Part shown: positions 48,446 through 56,907 of the stretch, piece by piece
Numbering within the stretch: position 1 is the stretch's first letter
Layout: the number at the start of each line of letters is the position of its first letter
Origin: Thermoleophilia bacterium
Lineage (GTDB): Bacteria; Actinomycetota; Thermoleophilia; Gaiellales; Gaiellaceae
Reading direction: 5' to 3'
DNA length: 64,000 bases
Assembly: GCA_025936995.1 (NCBI GenBank)
Contig: JAICSH010000005.1
Location: forward strand, 1-64,000
The notes under the pieces: model-generated
The model's database searches: none
The model's input: only the letters and a program-made list of their open reading frames with translations
What the model was told of the DNA's origin: nothing
Made by a program: the position numbers and the translations under genes

Positions 48446-48468
48446 GAGGCCGGTGATCGGCCGGCCTC
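48446..48468 (+). terminator. Hairpin spanning the start codon of the GGDEF/EAL gene
   Basis: Arms GAGGCCGG and CCGGCCTC pair across a 7-nt loop, and the G of the GTG start is the last base of the left arm. It may terminate the peptidase transcript, or it may mask initiation of the downstream gene. There is no U-tract. Confidence 0.5.
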
Positions 48469-51083
48469 TCATCCGGACGCGTCGCGCGCCGGGCGAGCCC
48501 TTACGGCCGCCCGGCGCAGCCATTCGCGAGGCCCTGCAGGGGCCTCGTCGTGTCTGGGTCTTCAACGGCGTGCTCGCCCTCGTCTGCGCGGGCGTCTGGG
48601 CGTTCGTCATCCGGCGGTGGGATTCCCCGCAGCTCGTGCAAGGCCGGCATCTGGACTGGTGGATGCTCGGCATCGCGTTCTGCCTGGCCGAGGTCTTCGT
48701 CGTCCACGTGCAGTTCCGGAAGGAGGCGCACAGCCTTTCGCTCACCGAGATCGGGCTGACGCTCGGCCTGCTGCTCGGGTCGCCGGCCGGGCTTCTGATC
48801 GGGCAGCTCGCGGGCACCTTCGTCGCGCTCATCGTCAGCCGGTGGAAGAGCCAGCGCCAGCTCGTAAAGTTCGCGTTCAACCTCGCGGAGCTGCCGCTCT
48901 GCAGCGGGATCGCCATTCTCATCTTCCGATCGCTCACCGATCGCGGCGATCCGCTCCCGCACGTCTGGCTGCTCGCGCTCCTCGCCGCCGCCGTCGCCCA
49001 TACGACCGGCGTCGTCTTCGTCTCGGCCGTGATCGCCATCGCGGACGAGCGGTTCAACTGGGCGCAGATGTCCCGCACGCTCGTCACCTCGCTCCTCGGC
49101 GCTGTCGCGACGGCGTGCCTCGGGCTGGCGGCCGCCGAGCTCCTCGCGGCGCGACCGCTGGCGGTCGTCCTCCTCGCCGTCCCGGTCGTGGCCTGCGTCA
49201 CCGCGTTCCGCGGCTACATGAAGCAGCGCGAGCAGCGTGAGCACGTGGAGTTCCTCTACGAGTCGATGCGCGCCACCCAGGGCGCGCCGGAGTTCGGTCT
49301 GGCGGTCGGCCAGCTTCTCGTCGCCGCCCGCCGTCTGCTCCGGGCTGAATACGCCGAGATCCTGCTGCTCCCGGCGGCGGAGAACGAAGGGCCGCTACGG
49401 AGCGTAAGCGGCGCGGAGGGCGAGCTGCTCATGCATCCGGAGGAGAGCTTCTCTCCCCGGGACGCAGCAGCGTTCGCCCGGGTCTCGGACGCCGGCAAGG
49501 CGATGCTGCTCGCGGGACGCCGGGGCGCGAACCAGCTCGACGCATTCCTCAAGGCGCGTGGGCTGGAGGACGCGATCGTCGGGCCGCTCCGCGGCGAGAA
49601 CCGGACCTTCGGGCTCCTCGTCGTCGGCGAGCGCTCGGGAGACGTGAGCACCTTCGGAGAGGTCGACCTCGACCTGTTCGACACGTTCTCGGGACACGCG
49701 AGCATCCTGCTCGAGAACGGGCGGCTCGAGCATTCGCTGGCGCAGGTGACGCAGCTGAAGGAGCAGCTCCGCCATCAGGCGTACCACGACGCGCTCACCG
49801 GGCTCGCGAACCGCGTCAACCTCCTCGAAGCGATCAAGCACGAGCTCGAGCACGGCGCCGGCTCGACGGCGGTCCTCTACCTCGACCTCGACCGCTTCAA
49901 GACCGTCAACGACACGTGGGGCCACAGCGCGGGCGACGAGCTGCTCACCGAGTTCGCGCGGCGCCTCTCCGACGCGATCCGCGTCCAGGACCTCGCCGCG
50001 CGTCTCGGCGGCGACGAGTTCGCCGTCCTCGTTCGGGATGCGGACGCCGAGGCGGCGGTGGCCGCTACCCGGCGGATGCTCGACGCGCTCGACGGGACGT
50101 ACACGCTCGTGGGTGGAGACGTCTCCTGCCACGTGAGCGTCGGCATCGCCGTCGGCACCAACGGCGCGACGAGTGCCGAGGACCTGCTGCGCAACGCCGA
50201 CATCGCGATGTACAGCGTCAAGCGCTCGGACCGCCCGTACACGCTGTACGAGGCGGAGCTGCACGAGAAGCTTCGCGCGCAGCGGCAGCTCGGCCTCGAT
50301 CTTGAGGCGGCGCTCGAGCGGCGCGAGATCGCCGTCCACTACCAGCCGGTCGTGCGGCTCGCGGACGGAGCGATCGAGGGCTTCGAGGTGCTCGCCCGTT
50401 GGCCGCACCCGACGCGCGGCCTCCTCACTGCAGCCGACTTCCTGCCGACGGCGGAAGAGACGGGACTGACGGTCGAGCTGGGCCGCCACGTCCTGCACCA
50501 GGCCCTCCAGGCGGCGCGCCGCTGGCCGGCGCACGTGAGCCTCTGGCTCAACCTCTCGCCGGCGGAGCTCGCGAACGAGCGGCTCGTCGACACGCTCGCC
50601 GAGGCGCTCAAGGGCTACGTCGTCGAGCCGAGCCGGATCGTGATCGAAGTGACCGAGTCGGGCGTCATCCAGGGCAGCGACGCCGCGCTCGTGGCGATGC
50701 GCCGGTTGCGCGATCTCGGCGTCGGGCTGACGATCGACGACTTCGGGACCGGGTACTCGTCGCTGAGCCGTCTTGCGGAGTTCCCGATCGAGTCGCTCAA
50801 GATTCCGAAGCCTTTCGTCGACCGGCTCGTCGGCGAGGACGCAGACGAGGCGTTCGTCGACGCGATCCTGCGGCTGGGCGACTCGCTCGGCCTCTCGGCG
50901 GTGGCGGAGGGGATCGAGCATCCGGCACAGGCGGAGCGCCTGAGGCAGCTCGGCTGCCGCCTCGGCCAGGGCTACTTCTTCGGCCGCCCCGCCCCGGCGG
51001 AGGAAGCGGAGCGGCTCCTGCGCGAGCAGTCGGCCACCCGCTCGCCGCAGCTGTCGCTGGTACCCGCTTCGCGGCTCGCCTGA
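48453..51083 (+). CDS. Membrane cyclic-di-GMP enzyme: TM-GAF-GGDEF-EAL
   Basis: An 876-residue protein. Hydrophobic segments between about 30 and 250 form a multi-helix sensor. A GAF-like domain (about 265-420) is followed by GGDEF (about 440-600) with intact RLGGDEFAVL near 517 and an inhibitory RVQD site five residues before it. The EAL domain (about 615-870) has EVLARW, LNLSPAEL, EVTESG, DDFGTGYSS and AEGIE, but KxD is LKIPKPFV, with Pro for Asp. Diguanylate cyclase activity is expected. Phosphodiesterase activity is doubtful. GTG at 48453 is the only start before the first helix. Confidence 0.9.
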   Translation: MIGRPLIRTRRAPGEPLRPPGAAIREALQGPRRVWVFNGVLALVCAGVWAFVIRRWDSPQLVQGRHLDWWMLGIAFCLAEVFVVHVQFRKEAHSLSLTEIGLTLGLLLGSPAGLLIGQLAGTFVALIVSRWKSQRQLVKFAFNLAELPLCSGIAILIFRSLTDRGDPLPHVWLLALLAAAVAHTTGVVFVSAVIAIADERFNWAQMSRTLVTSLLGAVATACLGLAAAELLAARPLAVVLLAVPVVACVTAFRGYMKQREQREHVEFLYESMRATQGAPEFGLAVGQLLVAARRLLRAEYAEILLLPAAENEGPLRSVSGAEGELLMHPEESFSPRDAAAFARVSDAGKAMLLAGRRGANQLDAFLKARGLEDAIVGPLRGENRTFGLLVVGERSGDVSTFGEVDLDLFDTFSGHASILLENGRLEHSLAQVTQLKEQLRHQAYHDALTGLANRVNLLEAIKHELEHGAGSTAVLYLDLDRFKTVNDTWGHSAGDELLTEFARRLSDAIRVQDLAARLGGDEFAVLVRDADAEAAVAATRRMLDALDGTYTLVGGDVSCHVSVGIAVGTNGATSAEDLLRNADIAMYSVKRSDRPYTLYEAELHEKLRAQRQLGLDLEAALERREIAVHYQPVVRLADGAIEGFEVLARWPHPTRGLLTAADFLPTAEETGLTVELGRHVLHQALQAARRWPAHVSLWLNLSPAELANERLVDTLAEALKGYVVEPSRIVIEVTESGVIQGSDAALVAMRRLRDLGVGLTIDDFGTGYSSLSRLAEFPIESLKIPKPFVDRLVGEDADEAFVDAILRLGDSLGLSAVAEGIEHPAQAERLRQLGCRLGQGYFFGRPAPAEEAERLLREQSATRSPQLSLVPASRLA

Positions 51084-51169
51084 GCGCGAGAACCCGACGA
51101 AAGGCCGGAGGCTAAGCCTCGCCTCCCGGCGAGCAGGTCCTCAGCACCCCACGAGCCTCAGAAAGGCCG

Positions 51170-51194
51170 AAGCGGCGGGCAATGCCCGCCGCTT
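51170..51194 (+). terminator. Strong hairpin terminator after the cyclic-di-GMP enzyme
   Basis: Arms AAGCGGCGGGC and GCCCGCCGCTT flank the loop AAT, followed by CTCAAAA. It can work on either strand between the two convergent genes. Confidence 0.7.
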
Positions 51195-51278
51195 CTCAAA
51201 ACTCCGCCGCAGAGTTGTTGCCGTCAGCCCCGAGCGGGAGTCAGTCCGATCATCCCGCGGGTCGCTCCACGTCGGCCT

Positions 51279-51292
51279 CCCCCTTTCGGGGG
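51279..51292 (-). terminator. Hairpin terminator after the small exported protein
   Basis: CCCCC and GGGGG arms flank a 4-nt loop (GAAA on the - strand, a GNRA tetraloop). It lies 31 nt beyond the stop of the leftward gene at 51323. Confidence 0.5.
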
Positions 51293-51322
51293 ATCTGTGC
51301 GAATCGGCGCGAAACCGGCCGA

Positions 51323-51808
51323 TCAGCCGCCTTTGCCGACCTTGAGGATCGGCGCATTGAGGACGATGTGGGCGTCCTTCTCGGTCAGCTTGCCCTGCTT
51401 CTCGAGCGCGTCGATCTGGTCGTCCTGGCCGATGAGAACGGGCTTGACGCCTTTCTTCCAGGTCAGCCAGACTTCTTTCCAGAGCGGGTTGTAGTCCGCC
51501 TCGCCCGGCTCCGACCCGAAGATCGTGAGCTGGCCCTTGGCTGCGCGGCCGCGCACGAAGTACTGCTCCGGCAGTCCCTTGACCGCCTTCAACTCGGCGG
51601 AGAAGTTGACGTGCAGCGCCGTCGCCTGGGACTTCGACGACACGTCGGTGACGAGATAGGTGTCGAAGTGATGGTCGTAGTAGCCGCGGTAGACGGGCTG
51701 CGTCTTCATGGACGGCTTGCCGATGTTCGGCAGCCCGCCCGTCGCGGCGGCCGCTGCGGCAACGGTCGCGACGAACAGCACGAGGCCGAAGAGGACAATC
51801 CTGCGCAC
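51323..51808 (-). CDS. Small exported protein, unknown function
   Basis: A 161-residue protein with a signal peptide (RRIVLFGLVLFVATVAAAAAA). The mature domain of about 138 residues is rich in beta-like segments (GQLTIFGSEPGEADYNPLW, EVWLTWKKGVKPVLIGQDDQI, given as separate segments). AAGGAGGT lies 5 nt before the GTG at 51808, a strong start. Only 31 nt separate it from the divergent gene, so the promoters lie within coding sequence. I do not recognise a family. Confidence 0.8.
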   Translation of the reverse strand: MRRIVLFGLVLFVATVAAAAAATGGLPNIGKPSMKTQPVYRGYYDHHFDTYLVTDVSSKSQATALHVNFSAELKAVKGLPEQYFVRGRAAKGQLTIFGSEPGEADYNPLWKEVWLTWKKGVKPVLIGQDDQIDALEKQGKLTEKDAHIVLNAPILKVGKGG

Positions 51809-51839
51809 CTGCTACCTCCTTGTCTAGAGTGGAACGGCA

Positions 51840-52334
51840 ATGGCTACGCGCAGGAGATCGCTCCGGATTGGCGCCCTCGCCGCTGCCGCGGCGGCGGTCG
51901 CCCTCACGGCGGCCGTCTGGAGCGGATCCGGCGCGGCGGGGACGCGTCACCTGACCAAGACGCCGACCGTCACGACGCGGAAGGTCGGAAAGCTCGGCGT
52001 CATCCTCGTCAACAGCCGCGGCCGGACGCTCTACATGTTCGTTCCCGACAAGCAGAGGAAAGTGACCTGCAAGGGGACGTGCGCCGCGATCTGGCCGCCG
52101 CTGAAGCTGAAGGCGGGGCAGAAGCCGACCGCCGGCGGCGCCGCGAAGAAGTCGCTCCTCGGCGCGGACAAGAACCCGAGCGGCGGGCGCGTCGTCACGT
52201 ACAACAAGTGGCCGCTCTACACGTACATCGCGGACACGAAGCCCGGGCAGGCGACCGGCCAGGCTATCGACCTCAACGGTGGGCTCTGGTACGTCCTCTC
52301 GCCTTCCGGCAAGGTCATCAAGAAGAAGCCGTAG
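51840..52334 (+). CDS. Exported protein with COG4315-type secreted repeats
   Basis: A 164-residue protein with a signal peptide (residues about 1-34). It has the pair of 'secreted repeat of unknown function' segments: VGKLGVILVNSRGRTLYMF, then CKGTCAAIWPPL, and NKWPLYTYIADTKPGQATGQ with WYVLSPSGKVI. The two cysteines in CKGTC are typical. Members are often encoded near oxidative or envelope stress genes, and no activity is established. Its 3' end overlaps the convergent metallo-hydrolase gene by 17 nt. TAGAGT lies 9 nt before the ATG. Confidence 0.88.
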   Translation: MATRRRSLRIGALAAAAAAVALTAAVWSGSGAAGTRHLTKTPTVTTRKVGKLGVILVNSRGRTLYMFVPDKQRKVTCKGTCAAIWPPLKLKAGQKPTAGGAAKKSLLGADKNPSGGRVVTYNKWPLYTYIADTKPGQATGQAIDLNGGLWYVLSPSGKVIKKKP

Positions 52335-53007
52335 GCGGCGCGAGCAGCGCGACGACCGGCTCTTCGGCACTGCCGAGAAGCGGTTCCAGCTCCGCTTGGC
52401 TCGTCGCGAGTCGCTCGACTTTCGCACCCAGCACATCGAGGAACGCGTCCGCCGGCTCCAGGAACTCCAGGCCGCCTCGCTCCGGCCGATAATGCATCGG
52501 CACGACGAGCTCCGGCCGAAGCTCGCGAATGAGCTCGGCCGCGGCATCCGGCGCGATCGTCGGTCCGCCGCCGACGGGGAGGAGGACGACGTTGACCTCG
52601 CCAAGCGCCTCGCGTTGCTCCGGCCGCAGGGCGGGCTGCCCGAAGTCGCCGAAGTGGGCGAACGTCGTACCGTCGACGGCGAAGCGGAAGATCGTGTTCG
52701 GGCCGCGCTGCGTCCCAGCGGCGGCGTCGTGCTCCGAGGAGATCCCGACGATCTCGCCGAGCGGCGACTCGTGCGTCCCGGCTTTCGCGATGATCAGCGG
52801 GTCTCCGCCGATGACTTCGACTCCGTTGTGGTCGAGATGATCGTGCGTCACGAGCAGCACGTCCGCCTCGACTCCCTCGATGAGCGGGAAGTCCCAGCTC
52901 CAGCCGGGCCGCGAGACGCTTCCGAGGTCGCCGAACGGATCGATGAACACGCGCACCTGCTCGCCGGTGAGCAGGAACGCGGACTGGCCATACCAACGGA
53001 TCTCCAT
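52318..53007 (-). CDS. MBL-fold metal-dependent hydrolase (UlaG-like)
   Basis: A 229-residue metallo-beta-lactamase-fold protein. It has EIRWYGQSAFLL at the start, the metal motif THDHLDHNG near residue 70 (HxHxDH), His in AKAGTHE, Asp in FAHFGDFGQP and a final His in VVPMHYRPE near 190. The layout fits the YtnP/UlaG-like L-ascorbate-6-phosphate lactonase branch. AGGAGGTAGTG before the ATG at 53007 fixes the start; GTG 53008-53010 would be too close to the ribosome binding site. It follows marR by 13 nt and forms an operon with it. Confidence 0.9.
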   Translation of the reverse strand: MEIRWYGQSAFLLTGEQVRVFIDPFGDLGSVSRPGWSWDFPLIEGVEADVLLVTHDHLDHNGVEVIGGDPLIIAKAGTHESPLGEIVGISSEHDAAAGTQRGPNTIFRFAVDGTTFAHFGDFGQPALRPEQREALGEVNVVLLPVGGGPTIAPDAAAELIRELRPELVVPMHYRPERGGLEFLEPADAFLDVLGAKVERLATSQAELEPLLGSAEEPVVALLAPPTASS

Positions 53008-53020
53008 CACTACCTCCTGG

Positions 53021-53449
53021 TCAGTGTCCCGACAGTCGTCGCAGTAGCGGCACTGCGGCGAGCAGTGTCCGCTGCTCCTCGGGACTCAGCTCGGCCGCGA
53101 TCGCGGCACCGAGCCAGCCCTCCCGCTTGCCTCGCTCCTCGAGCACGCGCTCGCGACCTCGCTCGGTGAGCTCGATGTGGACGCGCCGGCGATCGGCGGG
53201 ATCGGGCTGGCGCGCGATCAGGCCCGCTGTCTCGAGCTCGGCGAGCGTCTGCGCCATCGACTGCGGCCGCACGCGCTCGGCGGCGGCGAGCGAGCTCGTC
53301 GTCTGTGCTCCCTCGCGGTCGAGGCGGCTCAGGACGCTCATCTGGGCGACCGGGAACGAGTACTCGGCGCGGAGCCGGCGGACGAGCTGGCCGAGCACGA
53401 GTCTCAGCTCGCTCGCCGCGTTCACGATCTGCGCGGACGGACGGGGCAT
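53021..53449 (-). CDS. MarR-family transcriptional regulator
   Basis: A 142-residue winged-helix regulator. AEYSFPVAQMSVLSRLDREG forms the entry to the DNA-binding domain. TTSSLAAAERVRPQSMAQTLAELETAGLI (in parts TTSSLAAAERV and PQSMAQTLAELE) is the helix-turn-helix, and RQPDPADRRRVHIELTERGRE is the wing with the usual D-x-R-R. TACAAT lies 6 nt before the ATG at 53449, so its own transcript appears leaderless. It faces an MFS exporter and probably represses both that gene and itself, with release by a drug-like ligand. Confidence 0.93.
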   Translation of the reverse strand: MPRPSAQIVNAASELRLVLGQLVRRLRAEYSFPVAQMSVLSRLDREGAQTTSSLAAAERVRPQSMAQTLAELETAGLIARQPDPADRRRVHIELTERGRERVLEERGKREGWLGAAIAAELSPEEQRTLLAAVPLLRRLSGH

Positions 53450-53455
53450 CCTGAG

Positions 53456-53487
53456 ATTGTAGACAGGTAACCTGAACAGGTTGCCTG
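53456..53487. promoter_or_regulatory. MarR operator overlapping two leaderless promoters
   Basis: Two 11-nt palindrome-like sites, CAGGTAACCTG (53464-53474) and CAGGTTGCCTG (53477-53487), lie in tandem between the divergent genes. The -10 of marR (TACAAT, - strand, 53461-53456) and a TAACCT hexamer (53468-53473) 7 nt before the MFS TTG overlap or touch them. A bound regulator would block both promoters and even cover the MFS start codon. Confidence 0.65.
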
Positions 53488-55178
53488 GTAAGCGGAGAAC
53501 GCCCAACTACAAGTGGGTGGCGCTCTCGAACACGACGCTCGGGGTGCTGCTCGCGACGATCGACGGCTCGATCGTCCTGATCGCGATGCCCGACATCTTC
53601 CGGGGTATCCACCTCGACCCGCTCAAGCCCGGCAACAGCTTCTACCTCCTGTGGATGATCCTCGGCTTCCTCGTCGTCTCGAGCGTGCTCGTCGTCAGTC
53701 TCGGCCGACTCGGCGACCAGTTCGGGCGTGTGCGGATGTACAACGTCGGCTTCGTCGTCTACACGCTCGCGTCGCTGCTCTTGACGGTCGACTGGCTCCA
53801 GGGCCGGGCCGGCGCCGACTGGCTGATCGGCTTTCGCATCGTGCAGGGGATCGGCGCCGCCTTCCTCGTCGCGAACTCGGTTGCGATCCTCACCGACGCG
53901 TTCCCGGCGAACGAGCGCGGCCTTGCGCTCGGGATCAACAACGTCGTCGGGATCAGCGGCATGTTCATCGGACTCGTCCTCGGCGGCGTGCTCGCGCCGA
54001 TCTCGTGGCGGCTCGTCTTCCTCGTGTCGGTGCCGACCGGGATCGCCGGGACGATCTGGTCATACCGGAGCCTGCGCGAGATCGGCGTCCGCACCCCTGA
54101 GCCGATCGACTGGCCGGGCAACCTCACCTTCGCCGCCGGACTCGTGCTCGTCATGGTCGGGATCACGTACGGGATCCGGCCGTACGGAAGCCATTCGATG
54201 GGGTGGACGTCTCCCTTCGTCGATGCGTGCCTCGCCGCCGGCGTCGCTCTGCTCGCGCTGTTCGCCTTCGTGGAGGTGCGGTCGCCGGCGCCGATGTTCC
54301 GGCTGGGGCTCTTCCGGATCCGCGCCTTCACCTTCGGTGTCCTCTCGAGCTTCCTCTCCGCGGTCTCGCGCGGCGGCCTGATGTTCATGCTGATCATCTG
54401 GTTGCAGGGGATCTGGCTTCCCGAGCACGGGTACGACTTCGCCTCGACACCGCTCTGGGCAGGGATCCGGATGCTCCCCCTGACGGTCGGCTTCCTTCTC
54501 GCCGGCCCCGTGTGCGGGACCCTCTCCGACCGCTACGGCTCACGGCCGTTCGCAACCGGCGGGATGCTCGCCTCGGCGCTCAGCTTCGGCCTGCTCGAGA
54601 TGCTGCCGGTCGACTTCTCCTACCCGCTGTTCGGCGCTGTCCTCCTGCTGATGGGGCTCTCGATGGGCGCCTTCGCCTCGCCGAACCGGGCGGGAGTGAT
54701 GAACAGCCTCCCGGCGCAGCACCGGGGCGCGGGAGGCGGCATGAACCAGACGTTCCAGAACTCCGCCCAGGTGCTCTCGATCGGGATCTTCTTCACGCTG
54801 ATGATCGTCGGCCTGTCCGCGACGCTGCCGCATTCGCTGGCGACGGGGTTGCGCGCGCATGGTGTATCCGCCGGCGTCGCGACCCGGGTCAGCCACCCCC
54901 CACCGGTCTCGGTGCTCTTCGCCGCGTTCCTCGGCTACAACCCGGCTCGGGAGCTGATCGGGCCGCACGTCCTCGCGAAGCTCCCGCCGCACGACGCCGC
55001 CACGATCCGCGGGCGCGGCTTCTTCCCGCACCTGATAGCCGCGCCGTTCCACAGCGGACTCCGCGAGGCGTTCGCGTTCGCGATCGCGGCCTGCCTCGTC
55101 GCCGCGCTCGCCTCCTGGTCTCGAGGCGGCCGCGTCGTCGCTCCCGAGGAGGGCGTGCTCGAGCAGGCGGTCGACTAG
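53481..55178 (+). CDS. DHA2-type MFS multidrug exporter, copy 1
   Basis: A 565-residue, 14-helix EmrB/QacA-type antiporter. Landmarks are TLGVLLATIDGSIVLIAMPDI in helix 1, GRLGDQFGRVRMYN as the loop signature A and the motif C-like GISGMFIGLVLGGVLAP. The TTG at 53481 has no ribosome binding site but a leaderless-type -10. GTG at 53517 is an alternative start. Control by the divergent MarR is very likely. Its TAG overlaps the convergent exchanger stop in a CTAG. Confidence 0.9.
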   Translation: MPGKRRTPNYKWVALSNTTLGVLLATIDGSIVLIAMPDIFRGIHLDPLKPGNSFYLLWMILGFLVVSSVLVVSLGRLGDQFGRVRMYNVGFVVYTLASLLLTVDWLQGRAGADWLIGFRIVQGIGAAFLVANSVAILTDAFPANERGLALGINNVVGISGMFIGLVLGGVLAPISWRLVFLVSVPTGIAGTIWSYRSLREIGVRTPEPIDWPGNLTFAAGLVLVMVGITYGIRPYGSHSMGWTSPFVDACLAAGVALLALFAFVEVRSPAPMFRLGLFRIRAFTFGVLSSFLSAVSRGGLMFMLIIWLQGIWLPEHGYDFASTPLWAGIRMLPLTVGFLLAGPVCGTLSDRYGSRPFATGGMLASALSFGLLEMLPVDFSYPLFGAVLLLMGLSMGAFASPNRAGVMNSLPAQHRGAGGGMNQTFQNSAQVLSIGIFFTLMIVGLSATLPHSLATGLRAHGVSAGVATRVSHPPPVSVLFAAFLGYNPARELIGPHVLAKLPPHDAATIRGRGFFPHLIAAPFHSGLREAFAFAIAACLVAALASWSRGGRVVAPEEGVLEQAVD

Positions 55179-56176
55179 GAGCTTGCGGCGATCTGCACCG
55201 CGACGAACGCGGCATAGAGGACGATGAGCAGGGCTCCGGCGCCGCGGCCGGCGCCGCCGCGCCTGCCGAACAGGACGAGCGCCGTCGCGGTCATCCCGAC
55301 GAGCCATGCGAGGTCGAAGACGGCGAGGTGCGAGAAGGCGCGCAGGCTGCCGAGCGCCGTCGGCACTGCGAGGCCGGCGACGAGGTTGATCGAGTTGGAG
55401 TTCAGGGTCTCGCTCATGAGCGCCGAGCCGCGCTGCTGCATGCCGAACCGCACGCCCGTCCACGCGTTCGGGAGGCTCGTGAGGATTGCGAGCACGATCA
55501 CGCCCACGAGCGTCTCGGGGATCGACCAGGCATGGGCGAGGTCGGTCGCGCCGCGCACGGCGCCCACGCTGCCGGCCACGATCACGCAAAGCGCGAGCAC
55601 GAGGACGGCGAGGAGCGTGGCAGCCTCGCGCTTGGAGTCGAGTGACCCCGTGCGCCGGTGGGATTCCCCGAAGCTCCGGCCGACGAAGCGCGATTCCGTG
55701 ACGCCGAGCGGCAGCCGTCGCACGAGTCGCGGTCCGGCCGCGAGGAGGAGGACGTACGGCACGGCGACGACGGCGACGAGCACGGCGCCGGCGATCGCGC
55801 CGAGAGCGCCCGCGACCACCGCGAGCGTCACGGCGAGCAGCCACAGCCCGACGAACGCCTCGAGCTCGAGGGTCTCGTGCCGGGCGCGGACGCGGCCCGC
55901 GACGACGGCGCTGAGGCCGAGCATCGCCGCGAGGTTGAACGCGTTCGAGCCGGCGACGACCCCGACCGCGATCGCGTGGTTGTGCTGGACGAGCGCCGAG
56001 ATCGCGGAGGAGATCTCGGGCGCGTCTGCGGCGAGCGCGGTCAGCAGCCCGAGCAGCGCCTCGGGCAGGCCCAGTCGCAAGCCGATGTGGTCGAGCCGCC
56101 CCGCGAAGACCGCCGACGCGGCGAGCATCACGGCGATCGAGGCGACGAAGAGTGGGGCGGCGAGGGCGGGCGTCAT
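55175..56176 (-). CDS. Sodium/calcium exchanger-family membrane protein
   Basis: A 333-residue CaCA-superfamily protein with about ten hydrophobic segments and two inverted halves. The alpha-1 repeat is TALAADAPEISSAISAL with GSNAFNLAAMLG. The alpha-2 repeat is LAILTSLPNAWTGVRFG with NSNSINLVAGL. The conserved acidic residue of the second repeat (usually GTS-PE) is replaced, as SLPNAW has Asn, so ion selectivity may differ from classical exchangers. ATG at 56176. The stop overlaps that of the MFS gene. Confidence 0.85.
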   Translation of the reverse strand: MTPALAAPLFVASIAVMLAASAVFAGRLDHIGLRLGLPEALLGLLTALAADAPEISSAISALVQHNHAIAVGVVAGSNAFNLAAMLGLSAVVAGRVRARHETLELEAFVGLWLLAVTLAVVAGALGAIAGAVLVAVVAVPYVLLLAAGPRLVRRLPLGVTESRFVGRSFGESHRRTGSLDSKREAATLLAVLVLALCVIVAGSVGAVRGATDLAHAWSIPETLVGVIVLAILTSLPNAWTGVRFGMQQRGSALMSETLNSNSINLVAGLAVPTALGSLRAFSHLAVFDLAWLVGMTATALVLFGRRGGAGRGAGALLIVLYAAFVAVQIAASS

Positions 56177-56244
56177 GAGCTGACGCCGACCAGCCTTCCC
56201 GGCACACCGAGCCCGGAACGCTAGCGCAGCGGGCGCACGGCGGC

Positions 56245-56490
56245 CTACGGAGCCGGGTCGGGCGGAGCCTCTTCGGAGGCGAGGTCCTCCTCGCCCGCTT
56301 CGGCGGCCTCGGATGATGCGTAGCCCGGCAGGACTGCGCCTCCCGCCGTCGTCTCCATCCGCCTCACGTCGGCTGCGCCCTCGTCGGGACTGCCGAAGTC
56401 CTCGTGCAGCGCAGCGTCCCCCTCGACATCGCCGCCCTGGATGTGCGGCGGGCCGGCAAGCATCTTGCGGAGCCGGGCGAGGAAGCTCAT
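56245..56490 (-). CDS. Small acidic protein, unknown function
   Basis: An 81-residue protein. It has a short basic N-terminal helix (SFLARLRKMLAG), then an acidic low-complexity region with PHIQGGDVEGDAALHEDFG and a Glu/Pro-rich end. ATG at 56490 has TATGCT 8 nt upstream. It is divergent from the DUF457-like gene. It is probably disordered. No family is recognised. Confidence 0.55.
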   Translation of the reverse strand: MSFLARLRKMLAGPPHIQGGDVEGDAALHEDFGSPDEGAADVRRMETTAGGAVLPGYASSEAAEAGEEDLASEEAPPDPAP

Positions 56491-56520
56491 CGCCGGGGAG
56501 CATAAGCGATCATCCGGTCG

Positions 56521-56907
56521 GTGATCGTCTCGCTCCACGTGGCGACGGGCAGCGCGGCCGGCGCGCTCGTCCGCTCCAGGGCGCTTGCGCTTCTGCTCGG
56601 CCCGCCGCTGCACGTGGCCGGTGACCATGTTCCGCACGAGGACATTCACGACCGGAGCTTCGAGATCGGCAGCGGCCTTGTCGCGCTCGGGTTGCTCGCC
56701 GCCCGGCGCGGGCCCCTCGACTCCGCCGTGCTCGGCGGCGCAGCCGCGGCGGCGCCCGATCTCGAGCACCTCTGGCGGTGGGTCCGGCCGCGCGGCAAGA
56801 AGCTCTTCCATCGCGGCGGCGGCCGACACGGCGTCGGTGTCTCCACCGAGACGCAGCTCCTCGTCGCCGGCGCGGTCCTGGGTTTGCTGGCCGGACGACG
56901 CCGGTAG
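56521..56907 (+). CDS. Small membrane protein resembling YdjM/DUF457 hydrolases
   Basis: A 128-residue protein. LHVATGSAAGALVRSRALALLLGPPLHVAGDHVPHEDI (in parts LHVATGSAAGAL and LHVAGDHVPHEDI) has the H..H.GD..PH.D pattern of the LexA-regulated, membrane-bound metal-dependent hydrolases. A second histidine cluster lies at DLEHLWRW and FHRGGGRHG, and one hydrophobic helix closes the protein. It is shorter than full DUF457 proteins (about 150-200). The downstream glycosyltransferase gene begins 10 nt after the stop. Confidence 0.65.
   Translation: MIVSLHVATGSAAGALVRSRALALLLGPPLHVAGDHVPHEDIHDRSFEIGSGLVALGLLAARRGPLDSAVLGGAAAAAPDLEHLWRWVRPRGKKLFHRGGGRHGVGVSTETQLLVAGAVLGLLAGRRR

Larger units (their letters stand above)
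51084..51322. other. Convergent intergenic gap with several hairpins
   Basis: No gene is seen. Just after the EAL stop there is an imperfect hairpin around GAGGCTAAGCCTC. Two further hairpins are listed separately. The sequence GGCCGGAGGCTA here recurs at 60220-60231 in another gap. Confidence 0.6.

Noticed and set aside
51084-51322. Possible cyclic-di-GMP riboswitch, because of AGCCTCCGGCCT on the - strand beside a GGDEF/EAL gene
   Set aside because: Other invariant riboswitch elements (for example the GGACGCAAAGCC block) are missing, and the segment is downstream of both flanking genes. The similar piece at 60220 likewise lacks them.
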